From Gnetum montanum (taxonomy: Eukaryota > Streptophyta > Gnetopsida > Gnetales > Gnetaceae), in assembly GCA_015680685.1 (NCBI GenBank), contig MNCI01015960.1, positions 65,487 to 129,486 on the forward strand: a stretch of 64,000 nt of DNA. The letters are read 5' to 3'. The translations under genes and the position numbers were made by a program. Shown piece after piece: positions 11,500-24,436 of the stretch. Each line of letters starts with the position of its first letter. Position 1 is the first letter of the stretch. The notes under the pieces are model-generated. The model was not told the origin of the DNA. It worked only from the letters and a program-made list of their open reading frames with translations, and made no database searches.

Positions 11500-14258
11500 A
11501 TTCAAATAATGCTAGGAGGTGGAGACTCCTAGGATGCTAAAGGACCTTCACCAAGCTCCAGCTCTTACGACAGTTGAGGTAGTTTAGGCTATCCTACTAC
11601 TACAACTACTTTTAGCAAAAGTTTGAAAGCATGCAAAAATGCTTTCATCTTTTCTTCTTTACTTCATGGATTGTACGTAATCCACATGACTTCACAAATG
11701 TGAGCTAGTACAAGGATGTTTCACGAGCACAACATTGTTAGGAATAGTTCCTTGGCATTAATCAACCATGCTAAAAATTGTTTCCATTCAATGTTGAATG
11801 TCTTTACCAAATTTTTCAACTCATGGTAATCATTCATTTACTTAACCAAGTTCTTAGTAATCAATCATTAATTAATGAATTAGCTCTTGAGAACTTCAAG
11901 CTCCACGTTGGTTATCTTCAACTTTTATTTAGTCTCTTTGTGGTGCTTAAATTTTACCTTGTATAAGAGGTATGAACTAGCCACCTATTTCTCTAACTCT
12001 ATCCTTAGCCTCTTCATAGTCAGCATAGCCAACTTTTCATATTGGAGGTTACTAAGCTTCATGTATTCATTCATCTCCTCAATTTGTAGCTCCTTTAGGT
12101 AGATCTTAGATTTGTTAAATGTGTTTAAGCCATCAAAAATTAGTTTCCATACATTGCATCTTTGTTGGAGTTACTGGAGGGCCTCATTCATCTTCACCTT
12201 GGCTAGCTATATTTCCTTTTCATTCACCTCCTTGAGGAGCCCAACTTGATCTCTATAATGATTTCTCACCCATTCAAATCTTAGGGCTTCATTCTTCCAA
12301 GTGGCAACCTCAATGGTTATTTTTTGATGAAGCACCTTAACTTCCTCCATTGAGAAATTTCAATTCTCCATTGCCTACCTACTCAAGTTACAGTTCACCT
12401 TGGCTAGCTACTCCTACTATTTTCAAATGAATTTGACAATTTGGTCTCTTTACTCCTCAATATTTTGCAGGTGGTGAATATTCTTGGTAAGGACTAAGTT
12501 TTCTAATAAGGAGGCATCAAATACTACAATTGCCTTTGCATTCTTAGCCTCTCTGAGGGTTTTTTGAAACTAGAAAGCTTCATCTTTGTTGAGGTTTGGA
12601 TTGAGAATGGTGAGGTTAGAGAGATAGGCCTATAACTCCACAACTTTGGTAGTCAACCATTGGATTTCGATGATGGCTACATGCAGCTAGACATTGGTAA
12701 TGATTAACCTGATCTTGGTCTCTAGTAGCTCCAACTAGATTAAAGTAATTTCATCTAAGAGATCAAAGATCTCCAAAAGCATTTACCTAGTTTCTACTAA
12801 CCAATCCAACACTTCCTCCTATTGGGCTACACTAAGCTGACCACTCCTTGATCCTACAAAAGTTTGAATATCTTTCAGGGTAGTAATGTCTAGTACTACT
12901 ACTACAAGAGTGTTTAGGACCTTGGCCATCTTATCAACCACCACTTCTATCACTATCTCTTATCCATGTTGCTTTATCACTAGGAGAGTCTTCTCCTCAC
13001 CTTCCTCTAGGCACACCAAGAAAGAGTTGATGTTCCTAGAGATTTCATGAAACTCTTATCTAGGGATGGACACAGTAACTTTTCTAGCACTAGGATTTGT
13101 TCTTGCAAGCACCTATGTACATTATGTAGAGAACAACGAGGTGGTCTCCTCTAGCTAGCTAATGATCCAAGTAACCTCATTAAGATGGCTCAACACTAGA
13201 TAGTAGACCGATGGCTTTCCACCACTTGTTGAACCCTGTTGTTGTTGCAACAGTTGCTTGTAAAATTTTCTAATCCTTTTTGTAGCTACATGCACTTCTA
13301 GTGTGATCTCTCTGATAGGTGATGGTGGTGGCTGCTCCTCTTCTAGCAGCTTTGTAGCTACTTTGTTTTTCATCATCTTTTACCAAGATGTGATAGGAGG
13401 ATGACAAATTGTATCATTAGCATAGCATGTTATACCTCTTTTTCTGTAGAGTTTTTTGATGAGGCACTGAAAGGGAAGTTTCTTCCTTCCTCTCTCATTT
13501 TTAAGTGCTTCTTTATCTCTAGGTAGATAATATGAGGAATGTTGATTAGGAATTTAGTGCTTGAAGCAACACACACATGGGTCAAGAAGGTTGTAACCTT
13601 ATTAGGCTTCATCATGGGGTTTAGGTGATAGGCTACTATCTTGACGTATACATGCTTCGCCTTGGTTAGTGCATCATATTCCTTGTGGTCCATCCCATAG
13701 CAATGATAGGTCTACCTGGATGGATATCTGCATTAAAGGTACCCCCATATTAGGCAAGCCAATGGCCTCCACAATGGCTTCAACCAAGTAGGAGATGGTA
13801 GTATCTTTGATTTTTATCATCATGTGTCCCTAATGATTAGTCTAAAATAGGTAAGTCTCCCCCATGTACCATTCTCCATTGGAGGATAGAATGAACCACA
13901 TGAAAGACCCTTGTAGTTGGATGTGGACTTCCTTGAGCATCAATTCCAAGAAGGATCCAAAGTCTAGTATTTGAAGAACTAAACTCTAGACCTTCTTGGT
14001 TTGAATCTTCTCAAGGCAAGCCTCTGTTAATGTGACCTCTAGATTGGGTCTTGGCCTTGGTGCTTCATCTTACTTTGATTGGTTGGTTTCAGTAGTGGAA
14101 GTCTATCAAACAGATTCCACTTCAAGATCCTCTTGAAGAGGTCTCATCACATGAGTTCCTTCAATCTCATGTTCTTGGGGTTATTGTGACTATTGCTGGT
14201 TCCTTCCTCCTTGTGGTTGTGATGGTCCTCCTACAAGTGCTTCCCTCTTTGGTGCAAT
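11500..14258 (-). pseudogene. E2 post-pol 3' ORF, homologue of the E1 coiled-coil ORF
   Basis: The start region reads I-A-P-K-R-E then GGPSQPQGG directly after an AG, so the start ATG has become ATT. The piece 13430-13693 (minus) encodes VKIVAYHLNPMMKPNKVTTF, nearly the same as E1 at about 7590. Downstream, charged Leu-rich segments (12300-12900) match the E1 coiled coil, for instance around 12180-12250 against about 9040-9150. Stops are frequent. The downstream end near 11500 is approximate. Function unknown; keeping two diverged copies of one architecture suggests a once-selected protein. Confidence 0.6.
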
Positions 14259-14275
14259 CTATGATCACAAACATA
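14259..14275 (-). promoter_or_regulatory. Candidate splice acceptor before the E2 3' ORF
   Basis: On the minus strand TTTGTGATCATAG precedes the start codon position (ATT). The same junction is seen in E4 and E2b. Confidence 0.5.
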
Positions 14276-16189
14276 ATCAAGGATTAGCAATTATTGTGTA
14301 ACCCTTAGTTCTTTTTTTATACTTCTCTTATTTGGTTAAGTTACACTTAGGTTTGTTTGTGATCATTATAGGTTAATTATTTTATTATTATTTTATTCAT
14401 TAGCTATAGATTTTTTTATGAGGTTTAACTTGATGTAGATGAGAATTTTAATATTATTTTAATAGTTAAACCTTGGGGAGTTAGAAAAATTTGTGAAAAA
14501 ATTTCATCATAAACCAAGGTTTGTGGCCCGCATGATGTAAAGATTACCTCCAGTAGCTAGGGGATTGAAAAATGAGGTTAAGTGGACAACCGATGTAAAA
14601 GTTATGGTGGTCAAAAGGTCTTTGGGCTTTGAAAATGGTAAAAACTCCCCTCATAATGTGAAGTAAATCTGAAGAATTTCTAAGTATCAACACATATTTA
14701 TAGACTTGTTATGATGCATCAACAAAGATGCATTGAAGCATTGGGCTACGTCAATGGTAATGCATTGATGCAACCATTGATAATAATTTTAAGATAAAAT
14801 GAAAGTCCAAAGGAAGTCAAAAAAGCCTAGAATGATGACAAATGATGGAAGAGGACATGAAATTGGTTGAGGAAAGGAGATTTGAAGAAAATTACATATA
14901 CTAAGGAGTACAAAACTAGATGTTTCTTATATAGAATGATGGAATTAAATGCAAAATAACTATGTGATAGGAAGTTGAACATAACTGATCCAAAGAGTAT
15001 GCAAGGGGATCCTTCCCATAGGAGGCTCATGCTCATAATGTGCTTGCATGCCCTCATACCTATAAGTCCATGGACACCAAGAATGATTAATGATCATGGA
15101 TTGTTAAATTAAATCCACAGAAGAAATCATCAAAGAATTAGGACATACCAAAAGAGACATATTAATTAACCATGATAGGAGGTAGTGAGGTGGTGGATGA
15201 CAATAGTTGAATGATGGGAGAGAGGGAGAGAGTGGAAATGGAGTTTCACATCTTGGTCACATTAAGTCCTTGTGGAATGTGCAATTAATGTAACATTATA
15301 TTGTTTCATCCTTAGTCGAAACCAAGTTCATCCACATCTAATGACTTCACATTCACATAGTTAGATCATTCAACCTTCAGAGCTCATGAATACTCCCAAA
15401 GATCATTCATTCCAAATAGAGAAGAAAAGAGAAGTAGAAAGTTATGAAGGACCTTAGTTAGAGGGATGCCTTAAGGCATGGGTAACATGTCTTTCTAGCC
15501 CCACAACTAGTGCTTGTAGCTCATTATCTTATCTAAGGGGTGTGCTTTGATTTCCCATGTTATCAATTTTTTTTTCCTTTTGAATGGAAAACACACCATG
15601 CAAAAACATTCTTCCTGTTAATGGTCAATGTTAGGAATGATGATGAGTCGATGAGAAGACCCATAAAACTCAAGAAGGTAGGTAGGTACTAAAGGTGTTA
15701 AGTCCCATTGAAGCCACATCCTTATCTATTCCACTTGATTCATTTTGAGATCGTTAAGTATCAAGGTCAAATATTCTTTTATAAGTTGTAATTAAGAAAG
15801 CACCTTAGGGTTCCAAGATGAAATAACACCATGGAGTCGAGTAGAATGGGTGGATGACATGAGCTCACTATCTAATACCATAAGAAAATCAATGTTCCAT
15901 TAATCGATGTCATAATTCAAAGATGAAATCCAATTATTAATCAATCAATTCAGCCAATATAGTTTAAATAAAATTCCAACAATTAGCAAATATATTAAGC
16001 ACCAAAGTCTTGATGAGTAATAAAGAAGAAAATACATGTAAGAAAATTTAAACAAGGAAAAATATATAAAATAAATTACAAAATACTCAAAAAATTAAAA
16101 ACATATAAAGAATGATGTAAAACAAAAAAATTTAAAAACTAAGGGGCTGTTACAAGATCTTATCATGAATGACCATCTCCCCCATGACT
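14276..16189 (-). other. E2 3' spacer
   Basis: Non-coding. Reading on the minus strand it has CATGGGGGAGATGG (about 16185-16170), an A-rich stretch on the plus strand (about 16010-16150, U-rich in the transcript), the hairpin (15049-14999), then a block homologous to E1 6500-6860. No ORF is credible. Confidence 0.6.
14999..15049 (-). ncRNA. Conserved 51-nt hairpin motif, E2 copy
   Basis: The outer arms are again ATGCAAG/CTTGCAT. The inner region is GAGCATGAGCCTC, with one mismatch in the small stem. The conserved strand reads TGGGAAGGATCCC. Length is exactly 51 nt. Confidence 0.65.
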
Positions 16190-17470
16190 AAGTTGGAAAA
16201 AGATATCCAAAAATTAAAACAAGCTTGGTCATCAATTGAGGTGTTGTTGCCACTAGTTATTCTTGATTCTACGAAAGGTTTGACTTGTTGCATGTTAACC
16301 AATTATCATTTGTTTGGGCTGGTAGGGTGGTAAATCATCATGGCCCTAGATGGAATAGTTTCATGGATAATATAAGGTCCTTCAAATAGCATTTGGAATT
16401 TTTTACGTTGAGGTACCTACATGGTGTTCTAATAGAAAACCTTATCTTTTGATAGAAATTTAACTTTTCTTATTTTGAGGTCATGTCATTGTTTTTTGTG
16501 TGCCTTGTGCACTTCATTCAAAGACAAGGCCACTAATTGGTTTTTGTCTAGCATATTTAAGTTTATTAATCATTGTTCTTGGGTTAGACTCAAATCGAGG
16601 TTAGGTTCATAGGCTCTTGAAAGTGTACGAGGCTCTACTTAGATAGGAAAGAGTTGGGAGTTTCCTATACACTAACTTGTAAAGGAAATAACCAATAAGA
16701 ATTTTTCATGTTGATCGATAAGGCCAAAGAGCATCCTTAAGTTTAGTGCTCCAGACCTTCCTATACTTACTAAATGTGTGTGTTAGTATTAATGACCTTT
16801 ACTTGACCTTTGGCTTGGGGGTGGTATAGAGTTATGAGTTTATGCTCTACCCCTAAGCATTGCATAATTTTTTGAAAATGGCACCTATAAAATGTATTCC
16901 ATTATTAGAAATTAGTGCCATTGGCACACCAAACCTATTTACCACATTTTGTTGTACAAACAATGCTACCATAGAAGATGAACATTTGGTAACGATAATG
17001 ACTGCAACCCACTTCATGCAGTAGTGAATAGCAATGATGATATATGCATTTCTATTGAACATTGGGTTTATGAGTTCCTTGAAGTCAATTCCCCAAAGAT
17101 TGAAAGGCTTCAATGATTTAATCCACTTTCGAGACCCTTCCATTCTTATAGTAATTCCTCCATCTCATTTGAATCTATCACACAAATGAAAGAAGTAATG
17201 GGCATCCCTGAAGATTGTTGGCCAACAACACCTTACCATGAGGATTTTAATGGAAATCATCCTCCTTGCATAGTGGCCCCTACAAGCACCTTTGTAAGCA
17301 TTTTGGAGGACTCAAAGTTGATCTACGTCAAGTACACGCCATTGTACTAGGCCATCAACACAATCCTTATAAAGGTTATCCTTGATTTCCATGTAATGTT
17401 TGGCCAGATGAAGAAACTGTTGTTTATTTCTACTGTCCATCTCATGTGGCATCTCTTAAGTGAGTAGGTA
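16190..17470 (-). pseudogene. E2 integrase remnant
   Basis: The open stretch 17143-16853 (minus) encodes the catalytic core: WGIDFKELINPM (first Asp), a KWV segment, and RFGVPMALISNNGIHF, where the second catalytic Asp is Asn (D to N). The N-terminal zinc-binding part lies at about 17460-17160. The C-terminal part (about 16750-16200) aligns with E1 and E3. Stops are abundant. Confidence 0.75.
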
Positions 17471-19330
17471 GGAGAGGATGTGATCGTATCATTTGAAATC
17501 TATGGAATTGTCTACTTAAACAAATTTGACAAAGAAGAGTTCATCTAGAAATTAATCAGATAGTGATCCTTCATCCTCTTTGATGTTCCCTTATAACTAA
17601 GACAAGTGATTAGAAATCACATTATCGGTTCCCTTTCTATCTATCATTGTAAGGTCAAACTCCTAAAGAATCACCAGCCACCATATGACATGGGGGCTCA
17701 CCATTGGTTTGTTCATAAGGTATCAGATGAGAATATGATTGGTGTGCACAAAAACTTGGTATCTAAGCACATAGTGCCTAAATTTCTCTAAGGCATATAC
17801 CACTATCATGATCTGCTTTTTAGTGGTGGTGTAGTTTAATTGTGCACCCACAATGCTTCAACTTGCACAATGGATATATTTGGGATGTTTTTCTATTATC
17901 CAATTGTATATGCATGACCCCCAAAGCCTAATTAGATGCATCAGTTATGATGTGGAAATACCTATACTAGTTAGGTACCCATACAATTAGAGTTTCTATG
18001 AGCTTCTATTTTAACTATTAGAATGCCCTCTCACATTTCCTAGTCCAAGTAAATGGTACATCCTTCTTTGTCAATTGCAATAATGGTTTGGTGATTTTTG
18101 AGAAGTTCTCAATGAAGTGCCTATAATAACCAATGTGACAAAGGAATGACCTTACATCTTTCACCATTTTTGGTTGCTTGGTGATTCCTTGGATGACATA
18201 TACCTTTTATGGATCCATCTCAATACCTTTATTGAAAATTATATACCCTAAGACAATGTCCTCTTGGACCATAAAATGGTATCTTTGCTAGTTGAGCCTT
18301 AAATTGGTCTTCACACATCTTTGAAGTACTTGCTTAAGGTGGTCCAACACTTTCTCAAATGTAGCACCATAGGTAGAGAATTCATCTATGAAGACTTATA
18401 CCCTACTAATAATTTATTGTTGAAAGATTTTGATGACCAATCATTGGAATGTAGAAGGAGCATTGCACAAGCTAAAGGGAATCTTTCTATATGCAAAACT
18501 TCCCTAGGGACTTGTGAATGTATTCTTGAGCTAGTCTTCTAATGCTCTCTAGATTTGGTTATAGCCACTATAATCATCCAAAAAGCTATAGTAGTAATGC
18601 CTTACTATGGTATCCAACACATAATTTAGAAATAGCAATGAAAAATGATCCTTATATGTTACCATGTTCATCAATCAAAAAGCTATGCAGATTCTCCATT
18701 TCCATCCTGTCTTTGAAACAATAATGAGTGGGCTAATCCATTCTCTATCCATAATCAGGTATATGAACCTAGCTTTGAGGAGTTACTCAATCTTCTCTTT
18801 GACAATCTACTTGAGCTTGGATTTCAATTGTCATTACAGTTGTCTCTTTAGCTTAACGAAAAATTCTATGTAGATACAATGTTGGCATATCTAAGGATCT
18901 ATTCCTATAAGCTTAGCATATGACCAAGAAAAGGCTATTAGCCATTTGTTCACCACTTTTAACAATTTCTATTTTTGTTTAGAATCAAGTCTACCATTGA
19001 TTATCATCGGCTTGTCATTATTGAGAAAACCATATTCCATGCTTGCTAGTGGAGCCTTTAATATAATGGGCTCTTAGTTGAAGTTATCAGGGATCTCTAA
19101 CTCTCCCTAGTCCATTTTCCTTTATGCATTGGACAGTTGGCAATGGAGTTGCCCCATTTTATCCATGCTTTCAACATAAATGTTGGTAAGGCTTTCAACT
19201 AGTTCCATGCACATGGTTGATTCAGTTTCATCATCTATTATCAGCCATTGAATACCTTCTTGTTTTGTGACTACTACATATAGGCACCTTTGTACCAATG
19301 TTGTTTCAACATATTAATTGCATGCTTCAA
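17470..19330 (-). pseudogene. E2 reverse transcriptase and RNase H remnant
   Basis: The minus strand carries a decayed FGLCNAP box (about 18485-18450), the WISPLI region (about 18745), and RNase H with a transition to integrase at about 17470. Frameshifts and stops prevent translation of any long piece. Order and spacing equal those of E5 and E1. Confidence 0.7.
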
Positions 19331-19621
19331 GTGATGTGTCTTTGATGGTCCACAATTTCTACACACAATGGCACCCTATGTCACTGTATGCGATGCATAG
19401 AACTTTATTCTTCTTAACTATTTCAAATTCATTTTCCTTGGAAATTTCCAAAGAAAGGTCTTGAATTCCCATTTTGGAATCTATTATGCTTAACCATGCC
19501 CTTTCCATAATGATAGGGAATTCCCCTTTGCAATTATCCACATGGATCACCAAGAACTTAGTAGGATAGGATCACCCACAAATGGTGGTTACAAAGTCCT
19601 CCACTAATCCTAGAGAAACAG
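19330..19621 (-). pseudogene. E2 protease, C-terminal part
   Basis: The open stretch 19553-19359 (minus) encodes VIHVDNCKGEFPIIMERAWL and SKENEFEIV, homologous to the E1 protease. It is cut at 19621 by E2b. The N-terminal part resumes at 28819, and the joined context equals E1 around 1600. Confidence 0.8.
19617..19621. repeat. Target-site duplication, left of E2b
   Basis: AACAG, identical to 28819-28823. Confidence 0.85.
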
Positions 19622-20512
19622 TGATGAGTGATGGAGTATTTCAACACTTTACCATACAAGTCACGAGTACCAACGTGTGACTAGATCATAATCTATGAAT
19701 GGACAATATTATTATGCTAGTAATTAATGTTAAGGTCATGATCGTTATCTTCCCACTTTGAGCTAGTGAAGTCTGAGTGTATGATTTAGCTTTTAGTGCG
19801 GCATATGATTGGTTGATGTTGTTAGGCCCTGATTACTCCTTATAGTAAACATGATGAAAGTGGAGAATAAAAATATAAATCTAGGTAATAACAATAATGT
19901 AAATCTATTCAAGCCTATAGTGATGAGCACTTGGTCCTAGTCTATCGTACACACCTTGAGCTCATGTAAACATTACTAGGATTACCAAGTGGAATTACTA
20001 CTAGGCAAACCAAGTAATGTCACTACTAGGTTACTAGATAGCTACACTTAGCGTTTGAAACTAGTTGCATTCATACCACAATAATAATGAATAATTAAAT
20101 TAAAGTACTTGGAAATGTAAATGATTAAATAGGAAAAATGAAAATTAAGCTAAGTAAAATAAGTAAACTAAGTGAATGCTACAATGATGAATAGTAATTT
20201 TGATCTTTATTTCCAAACATGAAGTGTGCTCAATTACACTTCTCTTAAATAAAGATTTTGTACAATTACTCAACACCACACTACAGGCATTCACTCTATC
20301 GCCAATTATGAAATAAAATTACAAGATTTTTACTAAGGATGGAATGGAAAAGCTTTAGATTATGCATCCAAGTGTTGTATTTATAGAGCTACACACATCC
20401 TAATGCATCGCATCAATGATGATGTAGCATAGAGAAAGACAGCGTATCTACAACATCATTGCTACAATATTGTAAATATGATATTGTATTTTGACAAAAA
20501 TTGGTTTTATCA
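19622..20512 (-). repeat. E2b 3' LTR (891 bp)
   Basis: The minus strand starts TGATAAAACC right after the PPT and ends CACTCATCA. It has a TATA box (complement of 20378-20385) and a GATATTG/ATGATG-rich U3. It is alignable end to end with 27943-28818. Confidence 0.9.
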
Positions 20513-20524
20513 TACCCCCACGAC
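20513..20524 (-). promoter_or_regulatory. E2b polypurine tract
   Basis: The minus strand reads GTCGTGGGGGTA immediately before the LTR start, identical to the E4 tract. Confidence 0.85.
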
Positions 20525-20559
20525 TTACTAAAAATTTTTCTTAGAGTTAAAAAAAATAA

Positions 20560-21314
20560 GGATAGAGTCCCTTACAAAATTGGAAGGTAGATTTATCTTG
20601 ACATGACTAACTAACTATTTACACGATCTAGAATTCCATAGTGGTATCTTTACAAAAGATGACATAGTTACATGACAAAACAAAACAAAATTAAAGTAGC
20701 ACAATGTATCTTATGTTTCCAATAGTGGTGCCTCTTCCATCGGCATCTTCCCTTTGTTGTCAGGCTTCTAGAATTCATATATGTTGAGGAGTGCCTAAAC
20801 TTTCTCCTCCTATGTCCTTGCCTTCTTTTCCATATGCCCTCTCTACTAAGTATGATACTAAGACTCCTTCAACTTTCACTATAGCATTTTCTTATTTATT
20901 TTGCCACAATTGATAGGTTTCTCCTAGGTATCACTCTCCGCTATTAGACAAAGTGGGCCATTATGGAGACACTTGAGGTTATGTCTTCACCACCTTCAAA
21001 GTAAATTTCATAAATAGACCAAAATTCAATTCTATGATGATCATGGACATGATCAATTTTTCTTGGATGGCCTAGAGCCATTCTAATGACACTGTGAGGT
21101 GCTATCCTTATTCAAGTACTTATGGAATTTCTACCTCTCCTTGGGCTAAGTGCTTTATAGTAAGAGTCTGTTGATGAATGTTGCATGATTGAGCCTCCTT
21201 CTTTACATGTTCTTCTTATGGGGTTTGTTCCCCTACTCTAACTCTCCCACAACCTCTTAGTCGTTTCCTCTAGTGTTGGGAAGGTCCTTCTTTTAGTGCT
21301 TTCTTTGGGATCAT
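20560..21314 (-). pseudogene. E2b short post-pol 3' ORF
   Basis: On the minus strand it starts ATGATCCCAAAGAAAGC (M-I-P-K-K-A) and continues to EGPSQH. A segment EEHVKKEAQSCNIHQ parallels VEHVEKTAQSFNIHH in E4, so the short E2b and E4 ORFs are homologous. It shares only the basic start with the long E1/E2 ORFs. Several stops interrupt it. Its 3' end is unclear, and no domain is recognised. Confidence 0.5.
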
Positions 21315-21330
21315 CTACAATCAACAAGGA
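21315..21330 (-). promoter_or_regulatory. Candidate splice acceptor before the E2b 3' ORF
   Basis: The minus strand reads CTTGTTGATTGTAG directly before ATG. It is pyrimidine-rich and ends in TAG, as in E4. Confidence 0.55.
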
Positions 21331-22226
21331 TATGCAATTATTAAAGTTTTTACACCAATTCTTAATGGCTCTTTACTTTACTCATACCCTTGGCTAGATC
21401 AAGTCCTTATCTTATTACAATTGTAGACTTAGAAAAATTTTCAAAAAGGAATCCCTTAGGTGTTATATTATTCAATTGCTTATGACCTTTCACAATTATC
21501 ATTTTTGTACTTATTATGGCTCAAAACTGTTGGTCTAGTCTATTAGGAGGATTAGCTAAGTTTTTCTAGCTTAAGTTTGATTAATTAACTATAAAATTCT
21601 CATTATCTCTTATGATTACCCTTTATGGTATCTTTTGGGCGTTAGGAATTTTTGGCTCAAACTTTTAGTTGTATTGCGCAATGCACCCAACAACTAAATT
21701 AAGCACTCCGGGATCAACAAGGTTCAAAAATTTTGAAAATTAGAGCTATGAGGACAAAGTTATGGCCTTTACAAGCTAGTGTGCAAGAGTTTTGAGAAAA
21801 AAATTGTAAAGACTCTCTTGTTGCAAAATGAAGATGTGAAATATTTCACCAACTCCTATGCATATATATACTATTTTTATATGTGCGACATTGTAGATCA
21901 TACATCGTAGGTGCCTACGACATCATAGCTATGACTTCATCATAAAAAATTTACAAATTTTCATAGATTTTTCAAGGAAAAATAAGTCAAATGAAATGTC
22001 TAAAAGATGTGAAGCATGTCTAGAAGGTCTTGGACCATTAATGATGCACAATTTTTGAAAATTTGGCATTCAAAATTCAGAAAGAATGAATCTTGGGCAA
22101 CTAAAGTTATGGATAATGAATTTTTGATGTACATATAGGTTATTAAATGATATGGGAAGTTTATTAGATGTTTTGAAAGGCATAAGATGATGTGGGATTA
22201 CTTACCAAGTATGAAATACAAGAGTT

Positions 22227-22277
22227 ATACAAGTGGACCCTTCCCAGAGCAGGCTCTAGCCCTTAATGCCCTTGTAT
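22227..22277 (-). ncRNA. Conserved 51-nt hairpin motif, E2b copy
   Basis: The outer arms are ATACAAG/CTTGTAT, a compensatory G-C to A-U change relative to E1. The inner stem GGC/GCC closes a TAGA loop. The conserved strand reads TGGGAAGGGTCCA. Length is exactly 51 nt. Confidence 0.7.
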
Positions 22278-22482
22278 AACCATGCCTAAAAGTGTCCTTA
22301 GGCACTTAAGGAGTTGAATGTAAGACAAACCTACCTAGCAAAACACACATGTTAGTATCACCAAGTTGGAAAAATAATGCTACATCATACAAAATCACAA
22401 GTTATAATTAAATATATAGTGAGGTGAGATGGAATGTAGAAAGGATTGCTAAAATTGGAATGTGAGGTATCTTACTATAAGC

Positions 22483-22487
22483 ATAAT
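22483..22487. repeat. Target-site duplication, left of solo LTR
   Basis: ATAAT, identical to 23324-23328 after the LTR end. Confidence 0.85.
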
Positions 22488-23323
22488 TGATGAGACGCGA
22501 CCTGCATGTGCCGCGATATCACGGCCGCCGCGATATCGCATCCCATGCGATATCANNNNNNNNNNNNNNNNNNNNNNNNNNNNNNNNNNNNNNNNNNNNN
22601 NNNNNNNNNNNNNNNNNNNNNNNNNNNNNNNNNNNNNNNNNNNNNNNNNNNNNNNNNNNNNNNNNNNNNNNNNNNNNNNNNNNNNNNNNNNNNNNNNNNN
22701 NNNNNNNNNNNNNNNNNNNNNNNNNNNNNNNNNNNNNNNNNNNNNNNNNNNNNNNNNNNNNNNNNNNNNNNNNNNNNNNNNNNNNNNNNNNNNNNNNNNN
22801 NNNNNNNNNNNNNNNNNNNNNNNNNNNNNNNNNNNNNNNNNNNNNNNNNNNNNNNNNNNNNNNNNNNNNNNNNNNNNNNNNNNNNNNNNNNNNNNNNNNN
22901 NNNNNNNNNNNNNNNNNNNNNNNNNNNNNNNNNNNNNNNNNNNNNNNNNNNNNNNNNNNNNNNNNNNNNNNNNNNNNNNNNNNNNNNNNNNNNNNNNNNN
23001 NNNNNNNNNNNNNNNNNNNNNNNNNNNNNNNNNNNNNNNNNNNNNNNNNNNNNNNNNNNNNNNNNNNNNNNNNNNNNNNNNNNNNNNNNNNNNNNNNNNN
23101 NNNNNNNNNNNNNNNNNNNNNNNNNNNNNNNNNNNNNNNNNNNNNNNNNNNNNNNNNNNNNNNNNNNNNNNNNNNNNNNNNNNNNNNNNNNNNNNNNNNN
23201 NNNNNNNNNNNNNNNNNNNNNNNNNNNNNNNNNNNNNNNNNNNNNNNNNNNNNNNNNNNNNNNNNNNNNNNNNNNNNNNNNNNNNNNNNNNNNNNNNNNN
23301 NNNNNNNACCTTGCCACTCATCA
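22488..23323 (+). repeat. Solo LTR (E3-like subfamily) inserted in E2b, containing the N gap
   Basis: It begins TGATGAGACGCG, has GATATC-rich U3 sequence (CGCGATATCACGG and following), then N from 22556 to 23307, and ends CCACTCATCA. It is flanked by a perfect ATAAT duplication. The total of 836 bp, if the gap length is true, equals the E3 LTR length (839 bp). So the gap should hold LTR sequence only. Confidence 0.8.
22556..23307. other. Assembly gap (752 N)
   Basis: Run of N inside the solo LTR. ORFs predicted through it are artefacts. Confidence 1.
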
Positions 23324-23328
23324 ATAAT

Positions 23329-24436
23329 GAATCCTTGTGTGTAATCAATCATTAAAGTAATCATTAACCCTTCTTTTCAAACTTCAAATCAAGTCCAAAC
23401 CACTTTCTAGTGACATCACATTATTTCATCTCTGGGAGTTACAACCATAAGACTATCACTATTACAAGGAGTATTACCACTTGGCATATTGTCCAAGAAA
23501 GGAGTTTATCCATTGCACTTTTTATTTTTTTGATTCTTGAGAAGCCACCTACCTTTAAGCATGGGTAACATGTCTTTCCAGTGAGACCCCCAGAAATGTA
23601 TTCTATGCATGGCTTTTATTTTTAACTATGTCAACCTTACTAGAGGACTACCTTCAAGCATGGGTAACATGTCTTTCTAATAACATGGTAAGGCAACACT
23701 TATTGTACTCTTACTCCCATTTTTCATTAGATATAAAAGGATATAATACATCCTTAGAAATAGGATAGAAGTCACAGAAATAATCCAAAATAATCCACAA
23801 ATCCCCTTGATGTCACACCCTTTGCATTTCCACTTGGTTCTTCACTCTATTGTCTAGGCATAATGATCACAAGTTTATTCTTAGTTTTATTATAAGAATA
23901 ATATCATTATGGACATGGTATGAACCTCTTATTATTGGAATGGATGGATGGATGTTTTGGTTTCACTGTATAAGTAATTGATCCCTTATGCTTTGATAAT
24001 ATAGAAAAATCTTCACCTTATTAGGACTACATCTTGCTTGTGTTTTATTAACAATTGACACAAATATGTACAAGTGAAAGAATGAAAAAGTACAAAAAAA
24101 CTAACAAAACATATCAACAATTAAAAAGATACAAAGAATGAAAAGTTATCAAAGAATTCAAAAATATCAAAAATTCAAGAAATGAAAAAGTATAAAAGAA
24201 TGAGAAGATATTAAAGAATGTGGAAAAGTATTAAGAAAAGAAAAAGGTATAACAAAAATTATAAACCACAAAAAGTAGAAAATAAAAAATTTTAAAAGTA
24301 CTTATTATTTCCTAAGTCAAGACAAGGCATCTCCCCCATGACCAAACTCATGGATGAGTGTTTGGAAAATAAACCCTAGATCCCCTGGATCATACACTCT
24401 AGGTTGCTCACTTACCATCCTTAGTTATTTAGTTAT
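23329..24436 (-). other. E2b 3' spacer, outer part
   Basis: Non-coding. The plus strand is A-rich at about 24040-24310 (a U-rich tract in the element RNA), preceded in element order by CATGGGGGAGATG (about 24343-24330). It contains repeats of the words GAATGAAAAAGTA and TAAAGAATG. It corresponds to E1 5040-6100. Confidence 0.55.

Larger units (their letters stand above)
21331..22487 (-). other. E2b 3' spacer, inner part
   Basis: Non-coding A+T-rich sequence between the hairpin and the 3' ORF, similar in position to E1 6174-6960. No ORF is supported. Confidence 0.5.

Noticed and set aside
22449-23364. Several ~250-300-codon ORFs on both strands
   Set aside because: They consist almost wholly of N from the assembly gap and are artefacts.
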